From Trema orientale (Eukaryota; Streptophyta; Magnoliopsida; Rosales; Cannabaceae): a stretch of 64,000 nt of DNA. Below the pieces are notes generated by a model. The model worked only from the letters and a program-made list of their open reading frames with translations. It did not search any database and was not told the DNA's origin. The position numbers and the translations under genes were made by a program. The DNA is taken from NCBI GenBank assembly GCA_002914845.1, contig JXTC01000344.1, forward strand, positions 237,534-301,533, written 5' to 3'. Shown here in pieces: positions 9,912 to 22,312 of this stretch (position 1 is the first letter of the stretch; each line of letters starts with the position of its first letter).

Positions 9912-12900
9912 TGATATTAATAAATATCACGATCTTGGAGATTGCTTTTGCATCTGTAAATATTGCAACGCATCTTTTTGATTTGACAAATCTACTAAAA
10001 AAACTTATCTACCAAAATATAACCTGTGTTGTAAAGACGGAAAAATTAAGTTTCCCCCAATAAAAAAACCTCCCCTATACTAGATCAATTACTTGATTAT
10101 TACGGAGGTCCTTTAAGCACATATTTCCGAAAAAATATTTGAACTTTTAATTCCATGTTTGCTTTCACATCTTTCAGGGCAAACGTAGAATAAAATACAA
10201 GAAATTTAGACGGTCCATATATTTTTAAATCAGCGGTCAAGTACATCATCTTATGGGATCTTTATTGCCAGTAAATAATAATCCTCAAAGATTTTCCAAA
10301 TTTATGACACAGAAAACGAAACCGAAAATTAAATGTCAGTATTTTCATTCGATGATGAATCAAGAGAATTGACAAAATTAATTGTTGAAAATTTAATCAA
10401 AACACTTAATGAAAATAACGAATTAGTTAAACTTTTTCGCATGGTTAGAGATAGATGCCATGAAAATGAAATTCCATCTATGAAATTAAGACTAATAGGA
10501 CAACGACCTATGGATAATAATCAGTACGAATTACCCACTTCAAATGATATAGGAGGATTAATTGTCGGAGATATTGGTGAATATAAAAATGGAAGAGACA
10601 TGATAATCGAAGACAAAACAAATAATTTACAAAGAATCACAAAATTACATCCATCTTATATGGCTTTGCAATATTCTCTTTTATTTCCATACGGAGAGGA
10701 TGGTTACAGAATCGATTTAAATTGGAACACAAACAGACCTGGAAAACGACCCTCAACAAATAGAATGCTCTCATAATACCTATGAGTGCATTCTATTGTT
10801 ATCAATTACAACAGCGTGAAAACATAAATAATATCTTATTCAAAAGTGGCAGACTTTTCCAACAATATATAGTTGATGTATATGCCTCTGTTGAAGAAGA
10901 TCGATTAGACTATGTCAAAAAAAATCAAAACAATTTAAGATCTAAAATTTATCAAGGCGTGCAAGACGCTATTATAAGAGGTGACACAGATGCAAGAGCA
11001 ATTGGGAAACGAATAATTCTTCTATCAAGTTATACTGAAAGTCTTAGATATATGATTCAAAATTATCAAGATGCAATGGCAATATGTAGACAGTATGGAA
11101 ATCTTGATTTATTTATAACATTTATATACAACCCTAAATGGCCTGAAATTACACGCGCTCTAAATAAAATTCCCGGCCAAAAACCTAAAGATAGACCAGA
11201 TATAATTACAAGAATTTTTAGGATGAAACTAAATCAAATTTTATCCACCATTAAAACTGAAAAAATCTTCGGCACAATTGTTGCAGGTCAAATTTTATTG
11301 TCTTATACAATAAAATTAAATATATATGAAAAATAGTGAATTCGTTCTTTAATAAAAACTAATGTCTTTCGTTTGTTTTTTGTGCTTATTCTGTTCTATA
11401 GATTTATACGTTGTTGAATTCTAGAAAAGTGTCTTACTCCATTGCCACTTCTTATTTTGGTTACATCCTAATGAAAAAATATCCGAACCATCACAAATAG
11501 ATAAATTTATTTCAGCTGAAATACCTAATCCTGAAGAAAATCTACAAGAATACAACATCGTAGTAGAGTTCATAATACATGGGCCATGTGGCACGGCCAA
11601 AATAAACGCCCCATGCATGAAAAACTCTATTTGTTCTAAAAAATTCCCCAAACAATTTAAAGAAAAAACAACCATTGAAGAAATGGACTTATTAATTACA
11701 AACGTAGAAATACAATATTTTATATACAAAAAGAAAGTATTAAATTAGATAACAGATTTGTAGTTCCTTATAATAAAGATTTATGCTTAAAATTCCACGC
11801 CCACATAAGTGTCGAAATATGCTCACAATCCATGTTAATAAAATATTTATTCAAATATTTAACAAAAGGTCCAGATAGAATAAGGGCAATAATAGAGGAT
11901 AATACACACATAAGACAATCTGGAGAAACTACTTATAAAGAAATAGATGAAATAAAAAACTATATTAATTACCGGTATATAACACCGTATGAAGCTATGT
12001 GGAGATTATACGAATATTCCATACATCATAGAAATCCAGTAATACAATGATTAATAATTCATAAACCACGTATGCAAAATATAACATTCCATTCAAACAA
12101 ATATATTAATAATATAATTAGACAACCAAGAATTGAAAAAATAATTTTAACAGATTGGATGGAAATAGATAAATTTAATATAAAAGCAAGACAATTATCA
12201 TATATACAATTTCTCACTAAATGGGTTTGAAATAATAAAGATAAAATTTGGACTCCTAGAAAATCAGGATATTCAATTGGATGAACATTTTATGTCCACC
12301 CAAATTCTGGAGAATTATATTATCTAAAATTATTATTAAATTATCAAAAAGATGCAATAAGCTTTGAATCTATACGAATTACTAATGGTATAACATACCT
12401 AACAAATCAAGCAGCATGCAATGCATTAGGTCTATTAGAAGATGATAAAGAATGGAATGAATCAATATTAGAACTCTCATTTTGGTCAACCCCGCATCAA
12501 TTACAATAATTATTCACCATAATCTTATTATTTTGTAATGTAAATAACCCAACAACATTACTTGAAAATTATTGGAAACTTATGACAGAAGATATTTTAC
12601 ATAGAACAAAAACTTTGTTCAATAATCCAAATTTCCAAATTCTAGAAAATGAATTATATAATTATGTATCATATAAATTAGAAAAATAATTAAATTTAAA
12701 TTCATCTACTGTAGCAAATTTTAATCTATCACTACCAGCAGGAATATTAATTGACAATTTGAATAATAAAGTTTTGCGAGAAGAATTAGATTATGACATT
12801 AATAAACTAAAAGAAGAAAATGCCATCTTAAAAAAAAAATTAAATAATAAACAACGCTATAGCTATGAACAAATTATAGATTCATTAAACAATAAAAAAG

Positions 12901-14282
12901 AAAACTTATTCTTTATTAGGCACAGGAAAAACTTATTTATGGAATACGATTATCACCAAAATTAGATCAAATAATGGAATTATTTTAGCTGTTGCATTAT
13001 CTGGAATAGCTTCATTATTATTACCTAAAGGCAGAACCGCACATTCAAGATTCCGAATACTTTTATCAACCAATAAATTTTCCACATGTCATATCAAAAA
13101 AGGAACTCAATTAACAAAATTAATAGAAAAAATAACGCTTATATTATGGGATGAAGCACTAACGAATAACAAACATTGTTTCGAAGCTTTATATAAGACA
13201 CTATAAGATCTAAAAAATAATTTTTGACCAACCTTTTGGTGGAATGACAATCATATTAGGTGGCGATTTTCGACAAATTTTACCTGTTATATCTGCTGGA
13301 ACAAAAGAAGATATAATAAATGCAAGTATAAATAATTCTTACCTATGGCCATACTTTAAATTATTATCATTAACAAAATATATAATATTAAAAAAACCCT
13401 AATACTACAGAACAAGAAAAAAAGGAAATTTTAGAATTTTCAAAATAGGTGTTAAGTGTAGGAAATGGTACTGCAGAATGAATATAAGACCCTGAAAACG
13501 AGGACGCAACATGGATTAAAATACCAGAAAAATACATAATATAATATGAATCAAATCCAATTGAAAAAATTTCAAATTTAATATATGACAATTTCAAAGA
13601 AAAATTTAGTAATATTAATTATATAAGATGCAGAGCAATAATAACTCCAAAAAATAAAACAACTGATGATATAAATAAATATATACTGTCTTTAATACCT
13701 AATGAATTAAAAACGTATTACAGTTATGACACAATAATAGCCTCAACAAAAAATATTAACGAACTAAACCTATTATACACTCAAGAATTCTTACATATTT
13801 TAAATTTTAACGGTATACCACCACATAAATTGAATCTTAAAGTAGGAACCCTAATAATGTTATTAAGAAATTTAAATCAATCAATGGGATTATATGATAG
13901 CACAAGACTTATGATTACACAATTAACAAATAGAATCATAGAAAGTCAAATTATAAATTCAAATAATGAAAGCGAAAAAGCATACATTCCAATAGTAGAA
14001 ATGATTGTAAACGAATCTAAATGGCCATTTATTTTAAAAAGGCGACAATTTCCTGTAAAAACCTGTTATGCAATGACAATAAATAAAAGCCAAGGACAAT
14101 CACTAAATAAAGTAAGTATTTATTTAGAAAATAAAATCTTTACACATGGTCAATTATACGTAGCCCCGTCACGAGTAACAACCCCAAAAAGACTGTACAT
14201 ATTAATAATTGAATCCATCAATAAATATCCAATATATATTAAAAATATAGTTTACAAAGAAATTTTGCATAACATTACGTAA
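9912..14282 (+). pseudogene. Helitron Rep/helicase pseudogene
   Basis: Reading across several frameshifts and stops, the order of a Helitron protein is clear. A Cys-rich start (CICKYC, then YNLCCKDGKI) lies at about 9950-10060. The Helitron-like N domain (10333-10776) ends with HPSYMALQYSLLFPYGEDGY. The Rep domain (10782-12240) includes GRLFQQYIVD, MIQNYQDAMAICR, a His-Cys-His motif near 11430-11440 where Rep proteins have His-x-His, IHGPCG, and KYLFKYLTKGPDR. A PIF1-like helicase follows: Walker A GTGKT (about 12920), Walker B WDEA (about 13150), GGDFRQILPV (about 13263), and the C-terminal CYAMTINKSQGQSL with FTHGQLYVAPSR (14067-14175). Family knowledge: the enzyme nicks, unwinds and copies DNA by rolling circle. 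This copy has many in-frame stops and cannot encode a working protein. Confidence 0.9.
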
Positions 14283-14443
14283 GTATAACAATAACACTAT
14301 CAATTTAGCATTATTAAAATATTATTCCAACATGAATTTATATATGCATCTTCTTAACGCTTTATATATCAACGTTTCAAATGTTCTCAATACAATTTTA
14401 ATGTTATTAAATTTTTCTATTTTGCAGCTAAAAAAAAAAAAAG

Positions 14444-16871
14444 AATGGCAACACCAATATGATCTCTCAAACCAAACGAAGTTTATGCAGCAATAGAAGC
14501 TCGCATTAGTCGACTTTGGCACAACAACGACTATACAGCCGGACAACTGATAAGTCTTGACTATATTTTAGTAGATCATAAGGTAAAAAAATCTCATTAA
14601 ATTATCTTATCTCATACTCCATTATAATTTAGTACAATTAATACATACATATTTTTGTCTTTAATTTCATAAAACAACGCATAACAATTAAACTTTTCTT
14701 TAAAAAAAAAAAGACAGCATGAAGCAATTCATGGAATAATCAGAGGTCAAGATGCAGATTATATATCACAATGAATAGCTGAAGGAGAAGTATATCAAAT
14801 TACCAATTTTAATGTAGCACTGATCAAACCAAAATACAAGATCGTTCCTCACACAGCAATACTATAATTTGCCAGAACAACATCTTTCGCTCTAATGACA
14901 ACGTTAACAACAAACATTCCAATGCACAAATTTTATTTTATAGATTTTAACCAATTAGCATCAAGGACAGATGTTCATAATATATTATCAGGTATCATTC
15001 ATTACAGTATTATTTCCTTATTAACATATACCAATATTTATTCAAATTTACTAATATCAATTTACTCTCATTGGCACCAGATATTATAGGAATGTTGATA
15101 GAAATACAGGACATGGAAGAAACAGATGTCAAAGCCAAGAAAACACCGAGATAGACACTCACAATATAAAACATCAGGTAATTAATTAATTTATTACAAC
15201 AATTTATATATATAAATTTTACTCTTTATTCTAATCATACACTAACATCACTTGATTTAATTGCAGGAGAGAAAAATTACAAATCACTTTGTGGAGAGAA
15301 ACAGCGAAAAGCTTTAACCCAGACATTGTAAAAATTATGGAGGAACCAGTTATAACTATTTTTATATCTATGACAATAAAACAATATTTAGGTAATTAAT
15401 ATCTACATTTAACAACTATAAACAAAAATATTTTTTATACTTTAATTAAATAATTACTAAAACAAATTTTTATATGAAACAGGAAATACATATGCAGCCA
15501 GCACCGGTGCAACAAGATACTATACAAATATAAACATACCTGCAGTTAATGCACTAAAAACAAGGTAATATTATTATTATTTATTTAAAAAATCATAAAA
15601 TAAAAAAATATTATATTTTATTTACCTTTATTAAACATTATAATTTTTTACATTTTTTTCCCTTTAACCAATCTATTATTTAGGTTTCAACATACGACAC
15701 AACACATCGAATTCCTACCAGCTCCTTTTTCAAGAGACATACAATCGCCAGAGCAACAAAAATTAAAAACAGGAGAACAATTGCAAAATTAAATCAGCTA
15801 GATCCCTTGACACAACAGGTCAATAAAAATACAATAACATTAATAAAAAAAATAATTATACATTATAATTTATATTAATATTAAACTTTTTTTCCTTTAT
15901 CTCCAGGGAATTAAATTTATAGTAAAAGCAAGAATATTCAAATTTGAAACACATCAAGGTTGGTATTACAACTCCTGCCACCAATGTTCTAGATAAGTTC
16001 GAGAAGCAGGAAGTGGATGGTGGTACGATACACATGATCATCTCTCATCAACACCAATTCCATGGTAAAAAATATAGTCTAATAACTCATATGAATACTT
16101 TTTAATTAACTAACCTATATAAAAAAACATATCTCAAATTATTAGTCATTAATTAAATCATTCATTTTTTTGTATAATTTCTCTCATATTATTGTCTTAA
16201 TAGATATAAATTAAATACCAGAATATAAGATGAGACAAGATTTACCGTTATAATAATTTTTGGAAAAGCAACCCAAATTCTGATCAAAAGATCATGTTCT
16301 GCATTGACAATACAAGAAGGCTATACCAATCCAACAGTATTGCCACTGGTAATTGAACAATTATGCGGACAAAAAAAAAATATTCCAAATTTATTTCAGA
16401 ATAAAAGGAGCTTTAATTGATACAATTGTGTCAAAAATATTTGACGAGATGAATCAACTCCATTGGCACTTCCAGCATCCCCAACCATCCAGGAAACAGA
16501 AATAATACCAACGATACCACTGGATCCAAAAACACCTGATCCCAAAAAATTCCCAGAAAGGTAAAAAAATTATTACTAATTTATAATTAATACAATAAAA
16601 TATAAAATATATTTATTATAATTAAACTAATAAAATATCTTTTTTATACTTCAGATCAGAAGCAACATCAACAAAACGAAAATTAATCAGGTAATTAATT
16701 TATCCAAAATTAAAAACTAAACAAAAAAAATTATTATTTTCTTCTTTGCAAAAAAGAATTATATCTTTTCTTTTTTGTTATTCTAATATTTATTTCTCTA
16801 ATTATAGCAAAGAGGAGCAACAAAAAAGAGGGCAAGCAAAAGCTGTAATGCGGACCGCCAAATTATTATAG
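14444..16871 (+). pseudogene. RPA-like (replication protein A large-subunit-like) Helitron gene, broken
   Basis: Plant Helitrons often carry an RPA70-like gene downstream of Rep/helicase. Exon-like segments separated by AT-rich introns with GT/AG edges can be read. ATG at 14444 is followed by the LISLDYILVDHK segment, ending at GTAAAA (14583). Next comes EAIHGIIRGQDADY, with YQITNFNVAL and KFYFIDFNQLA (about 14715-15000), which resembles the OB-fold seen in RPA1-like Helitron proteins. Later exons include GIKFIVKARIFKFET with WYYNSCHQC and GWWYDTHDH (about 15908-16035), a zinc-finger-like OB segment, and a Lys/Arg-rich tail stopping at 16869. In-frame stops (for example in the fifth codon after MATPI) show it is dead. 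Confidence 0.8.
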
Positions 16872-17065
16872 TACAAAAATATTTTATAATATTTTAGACA
16901 ATATATTATTATATGTTACAAAAACATCATATCATTGTAAAATATCATTACTTATTATAAATAATATAATTACTATTTTATAAAAAATAATTTATACAAT
17001 ATAATATTTCATACTTAATCTGTAGGAAAAATATAATTCATATAATACAATATTCCGTAATAAAT

Positions 17066-17095
17066 CCGCAGCAAAAGTGTGGGCTACAAAGCTCG
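17066..17095 (+). repeat. Probable Helitron 3' terminal hairpin
   Basis: A short stem, CCGCA with TGTGG (one G-T pair), is followed by CTACAAAG and CTCG. The position after the RPA-like gene and the general shape fit a Helitron 3' end. The canonical last four bases would be CTRR, and here the third base differs. Confidence 0.5.
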
Positions 17096-17807
17096 TTCTT
17101 TGCTATATAATAAAAAATGCCAAGTCTCTTACCCTATTTTTTTTTTTTTAGGAATACAATTAAAGGGAAAGAAAAGGCAATGCCTGTATTTAATATTATA
17201 AGTTAATTCGGTAATAGTAAGAACCCTATTAACCAAATCATCTAGGTGATGTAGCAAACGCTTGAATTCTTTGAAAGGAATCTAATTTAGATTTGAGTTG
17301 GCTCACTATTATTTTAAAGCTATACACCTCTATTGTAGTAAAGGTTGAATTTGTCTTTTCCTTTTTGAAACGAAACGCATATGTATTATCATTATTAAAA
17401 AAAAAAAAAAAAGCATCCTTTATTATATATCTAAAGCATCCTTATTATATACTTAGATGATGTTTGATTGGGGTGAATGAGCTTAGGAACAGAATTGTTA
17501 TTCTTAAGAAAGACTCATTCAAGTATATGGTTTGATCTTGAAGAGAGTAAAGCTCATTCTATTGGTAATTATAATTCAACGACATAGTTGAAAGACTCAA
17601 CGACATAGTTGAAAAGTCTTTCCTAAACTAAATAGGTTGAAATGGCTTTCCATTCTAGCCCACAATCTAAGTGCCCTAAATTACTCTCACCTAAATAGAT
17701 TATATCAAGTATGTATAATTATGTTGTATGAATAATTATAAAAAAATATTAATTTCTCACAAAATAAAAAATATTTTTATTTAAAATAATTATAATATTC
17801 TCAAAAC
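17096..17807. other. AT-rich spacer between Helitron and CACTA element
   Basis: No gene. A 21-bp unit CAACGACATAGTTGAAAGACT is repeated once in tandem at about 17578-17620. There is a poly-A run at about 17397-17412. Confidence 0.55.
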
Positions 17808-18262
17808 ACTCACTACAAGAAAAATAGGATTTCACGTCACTTTTTTGGTGACGTCAAAGACATATGACGTTGCCCAACGAAGCGACGTCTATCCAGGCGC
17901 CGTTAAAAGTCTTAGATTTCACGTCGCCAAAAAAGCGACGTGGTATATATATCACTTCGCTTTTCTGTGACGTGGTAAACATTTTCCAAGGGATTTTTAA
18001 TTATAATTCATTTAGACCCCCTGGATTTCATTTACAAAAAACAGAATTACAAAGTCATAAAAATATACATATAACACTAGATACACATTCGTAAAAGCAC
18101 AATGTCTAATTAAGGTTTAGTTACAAATTTAACTACTAATAACAAGCTAACAAGTCACATGCATAATCTAAGTTAACAAATTTAGTCAAAAATAAGAACA
18201 GCAAGCTAAAAGCTATAGACATATTTATGATAAGTCATGATCAAGTGAGATAAAGGATAACC

Positions 18263-19318
18263 TCAATCAATATAATCGATAAGCTCTTCAACCCATTCTT
18301 CATGAACCGTATTTATATCATCCATCGTGTAGAAAGTTTGTACTTGGAACTATGCATTCAGAAAATAATAAGTTTGTTAGAATATGGAACTTTATTTTAA
18401 AATGCGTAATATTATATGTTAAAATTGAACTTGTACATAAAATTAGCAAATACCCTTGTAATGAGAAATGATCGAATGTTAGCTAGTTCAATGATCTCAC
18501 TCATATATTTGCATACATAAAAACTGCATTCTACATGTGATGGTTGTCTAGGATACTACATACAAATAGAAAGAATACATAACAATGCTCTCTAATTATT
18601 AAGTTATTAACAAAGACTATATATAAGTTATTACATAGACTAATAAAATCAAAAGAAACTTGTAATTAGTAAGTAAGTTCTTAATCTTACCCATGATTCC
18701 ATAGAGCAATTAATAATTGGGCAAGCATGAATTTTCTCATATTGCATGCCCAAAGAACATAAAGTTTTCTTGGCCTTATAAAATGAATGTGGCATCTTAT
18801 TGTCTTTTGGCAACAACTCCCATAGTAAAGCAATGAAGTCTGAAAAATTTTTATCGCTCCATCCATGCCTTGCTTTCAAATTACAATCTAAGCAGAGCGG
18901 ATAATTTTGTGAATCTTGTACAATCCGGATAAATCGGTTTTTCAGCATCAGTAAGCAGCTCCTTAAACTTTATAGGATCTATATTTGCTTCATATTGTGT
19001 ATCACCAATTATATCGCAAAGATCATCCTCAATATCTAAGTCGTAATCATCTCTAAAACTTTTTCCTGATGAAAACGGGGTCCTTTCAAACTCTTCACCA
19101 TGCCAAATCCATTGCTTATAACTTTGATCAAATCCATTAAAAAATAAGTATTCTTTTATCTTCTTAACACTCAACTTATTTAAATTTCTACACTTAACAC
19201 AATGGCACATGATGACATTAGGATCTTTTGCATTCTCTATAATAAACTCCAAAAAGATCTTAACTCCATTTCTATACTCAATATATAATCTATCGGCCAA
19301 TATCCACTTTTTCTCCAT
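18263..19318 (-). pseudogene. CACTA transposase gene, internally deleted and frameshifted
   Basis: The minus-strand ATG at 19318 opens a transposase-associated domain: MEKKWILADR, then FLEFIIENAKDPN, CHCVKCRNL, EYLFFNGFDQSY and WIWHGE. A one-base-type frameshift near 18885 falls between TKLSALLRL and the expected continuation LKARHGWSDKNFSDFIALL. The second block carries LPHSF-like and KKTLCSLGMQYEKIHAC text and ends at a GT donor at 18690. A possible third exon (18555-18454) reads YPRQPSHVECSFYVCKYMSE, like the end of the Ulp1/C48 peptidase domain common in plant CACTA proteins. A last exon (18349-18263) ends in ELIDYID and a stop. The large catalytic part is missing. The exon joins are my inference. 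Confidence 0.8.
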
Positions 19319-19935
19319 TCTAATTAAACTAAGAATGAAAAAATAAACATAAATTAAAGCTAATTAAGATTAATTAATTTCTAAATCTACATACATTAAT
19401 AACTTGATAAAAATTGGGCAGAGTCTCCCCTATTTATAAATCCTACTAAAGTTTTAATTCACAATAAAAAAAATCAAAAAAACAAATCACACACAATAAT
19501 TTCATTCTTATATCATCACAGCACACAATTTCCCAGAACCTAATCTCCTCTAAATAAGATTTTCTAAAACATAAAATAAACAATTATACATATCTTATTG
19601 TGATTAAGAAAATTAGTTCGAGAACATACCTCAAATGATTAAAAGCTTCTAGACCAAAGTTGAACTAATTATCAACACTAATCTTTATGTAATGATCAAC
19701 ACCAATCTTGAATTAAAATAACAAGAGAATACAAATATATCAAATAATTAAACCAACCATTACTACAGTAAAAGCATTAATAAATATAAATTATGAAAGT
19801 CTAAAACTCAGCAAAAAAAAAAGTAAAATATAAATATAAGTAACAAGAAACAACAATTTAGAGAACAATTATCTCATATAATTACCAAAATTTGTACAAA
19901 TCACAATGCTTTTCTCTTGTGATCAACACCAAATC

Positions 19936-19977
<42 letters not shown>

Positions 19978-20549
19978 AAGTTAAAAAAAACTCATACTAG
20001 TTCAATAACAATTACTAAAACTGAAATTATAAAATACATAAAAAAAATGAAACAAATTATCAAGCTGTAATTTTAATCTAATAACTAATGAATCTCAATG
20101 CTTCTTAACTACATTCAGATGGCTATAAGGAAAATTATTCAAAATGGCTAAGTATAAAAACCTAAACTAAACATGAAATTATTAGGTAAAATTCGGATAA
20201 AAACAAAGCCCAATGCAATTATATATGAATTCTACTGAAAAATGTGACTTAAATTATTAAAATTACCTCAAGTGGCCAAAAAACATGGAAGAATGACAAA
20301 CATGAGCAGCGGCTATAGCTTGGGTTGAGGAAGTGTAAAAATCTAAACTAAAACATGAAATAATTAGATAAAAACAAAGCCCAATGCAATTATATACAAA
20401 TTCTATAGGAAAAATTGACTTAATAAAGCTAAAATTACCTCAAATGGCCGGAAAAAATAGAGGGGGGGCGAAGAGAAGCGGCGGCAAGGGGTAGTAGTGT
20501 CGAACGAGCGGGTTCTGCTAAGTGCGAAACCCTAAAACTAGAAACTAAC

Positions 20550-20890
20550 CAAACGACGTCGCTTTTCTGGCGACGTCGTTTAGATATGACGTCGCTGGAA
20601 AAGCGACGTCATTTAGATACGACGTCGCTTTTCCAGCGACGTCGTACGGTTTGCTTCCCCGTCGCTAGAAAAGCGACGTCGTATAGATACGACGTCGCTC
20701 TTTTAGCGACATCGTATGTCGCGTTTCCTGTCGCTTAAATAGCGACGTAAAACAGCGACGTACGACGTCGCATTTTTGTGTTTTCTTGTCGCTTTTTAAG
20801 CGACGCAGGGCGTCGTGTCGTTTTTCTGGCGACATTAAAGGCCAGTTATTTTCCACGTCGCGCTGACATTATAAAGCGACGTGGAATATA
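20550..20890. repeat. CACTA subterminal palindrome array (GACGTC)
   Basis: Counting by eye, about nine GACGTC palindromes occur in roughly 220 bp. Most sit in a larger alternating pattern, GACGTCGCTTTTC then AGCGACGTCGT, so that neighbouring units form hairpins. CACTA elements use short subterminal repeats as binding sites for their own DNA-binding protein. The GACGTC core is also a classic plant bZIP C-box, which I note only as a resemblance. Confidence 0.8.
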
Positions 20891-20930
20891 GTGACGGCTT
20901 TGCCCTGTTTTGTAGTAGTGACTGTTACAT

Positions 20931-21092
20931 GATTTCAGAAAATAACACATCAAACCGTAAACGGCTTAAAGAAGTACAAGATTTCAGAAAATAACACATT
21001 AAACCATATACGGTATGATGTGTTATTTTCTGAAATCATGTATACACATCAAACCGTATATGGTTTGATGTAATATGTTATTTTCTGAAATC
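20931..21092. repeat. Compound foldback of a 20-bp motif
   Basis: The motif GATTTCAGAAAATAACACAT occurs directly at 20931 and (one change) 20980. It then occurs inverted at about 21018-21037 and 21073-21092. The copies alternate with CAAACCGTATA/GGTTTGATG palindromes. The structure lies just outside the right end of the CACTA element. Confidence 0.8.
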
Positions 21093-21132
21093 AAATACTC
21101 CCGAGTACAACCCTACGAAGAAAGAAATCTTA

Positions 21133-21887
21133 GGCCTTGTTTGGTACATAGGACTAGGATTGGATTATAGCATTGGATTGGATTGTAATAGATTGGATTG
21201 GATAAACTTAATACTATTTCATATTTGGTGTAATATTGGATTAGATTAGGATTATTATTATAATATGGGATCTACTTTTTATTAGAACGTGTAATAAATT
21301 TATTTTATATTAGTTTAAATATTAAAAAATATAAAAAGTATTTATAATGTGGGATTCACTAGTTTAAAAAAATTGAAATAAATATGAGTTCACCACTTTT
21401 GAGTGTGAGACTAATAATCTCACACTTTTGAATGAGATAAATTATTCCACTCACATGGGACTATTTTGGGGTTGTGGATTATTTATCCCAATTCCAAGTT
21501 GGCATCAAATATGTGCGTGTGATAAATAATCACACTTATATACTGCATATAAATATATAATTTTTACTATAATTTATAATTAAAAAAAGAACAAAAATGA
21601 TATATCTGTCTTTAAAATTTTTATTTTTTAAAAAAGAATTTTCTAATACAAAAAATAAATAAATAAATAAATACTAATTTTCTAATAGTAAGGGTATCGT
21701 TTATACAATATTAATTCCATTCCTTTCTATAATAAACCAAACATAGTAATCCTCATTCAGACACTGATTTCAACATGTCAACTAAACAACTCAATCGATT
21801 TTCTTTTCCATTGCATTCTTACTCTCATTCCATTCCTATTACTATTTCTATTCCTTTTTCATTTTTGTTTAGCAACCAAACGCTACC
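21133..21887. mobile_element. Tourist-like MITE (PIF/Harbinger type)
   Basis: The left end is GGCCTTGTTTGGT. The right end on the other strand is GGTAGCGTTTGGTTG. Both are flanked by TTA (21130-21132 and 21888-21890), the target preference of PIF/Harbinger elements. The interior is A/T-rich with repeated GGATTGGATT words and complementary ATTCCATTCC words. At 755 bp it is long for a MITE, so a nested insertion is possible. No transposase. Confidence 0.75.
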
Positions 21888-21890
21888 TTA

Positions 21891-22100
21891 GTTCTATGAG
21901 GAGGTTCCTCCATCTATATAAGTTCATATTCCACTTCTAAGATAGACTTGTCTAAATCATGCACAATTGTATTAGCTTCACGAAATATATTGTTAACTAT
22001 GACATCAGAAAACAAGGAGAATAAGCAAAAATTAACATTCAACAATAGCACATCAAACTCAAAATAACGTTAAAAAAAATAAAACCATTATTAAGAGCCT
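21891..22100. other. Short spacer, nothing recognised
   Basis: AT-rich DNA with no open frame of note and no repeat ends. Confidence 0.5.
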
Positions 22101-22109
22101 AAACAATTA

Positions 22110-22281
22110 AGGCGCGTCTAAAGTAGGAGCGCCCCTACGTAGGGCCCTGTCTATTCACCGTTGGATAGGAATCTGTATATAAATAGATTCTCCACAGATT
22201 CCTGTTATTCCCCACAGATTTTCATCCAACGATAATTAAGGCATGACCCTACGTAGGGACGCCCCTACCGTAGCCATCCCC
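22110..22281. mobile_element. Mutator-type MITE, copy 2
   Basis: Same family as 5693-5840 and 63447-63597. The ends around GTAGGAGCGCCCCTACGTAG and CTACGTAGGGACGCCCCTAC are inverted. A perfect non-homopolymer 9-bp duplication AAACAATTA (22101-22109 and 22282-22290) defines the borders. A 9-bp target duplication indicates Mutator-like transposition. The middle has an extra CCACAGATT repeat that makes this copy longer (172 bp). Confidence 0.92.
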
Positions 22282-22312
22282 AAACAATTATTAATGCATT
22301 TGATTCCAAAAA

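Larger units (their letters stand above)
9912..17095 (+). mobile_element. Decayed Helitron (rolling-circle transposon)
   Basis: Two plant-Helitron genes lie in the usual order on one strand: a Rep/helicase pseudogene (9912-14282) and an RPA-like single-strand-binding pseudogene (14444-16871). About 200 bp further on is a hairpin-like sequence (CCGCA, loop, TGTGG at 17066-17082) followed at about 10 bp by CTCG (17092-17095). Helitrons end in a short hairpin about 10-12 bp before CTRR, so this is the likely 3' end with one changed base. It is followed by T, as expected for insertion between A and T. The 5' end is not defined. Confidence 0.75.
17811..20920 (-). mobile_element. CACTA (En/Spm) transposon, deletion derivative
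   Basis: The left end is CACTACAAGAAAAATAGG. The right end read on the other strand is CACTACTACAAAACAGGGC. Both start CACTA and are flanked by the 3-bp duplication ACT (17808-17810 and 20921-20923), the hallmark of this superfamily. The element is 3110 bp, much shorter than autonomous copies. It has CpG-rich subterminal palindromes built on GACGTC at the left (about 17835-17975) and especially the right (about 20550-20880). It keeps only fragments of the transposase gene on the minus strand (18263-19318), so it should depend on an enzyme made elsewhere. Confidence 0.93.
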
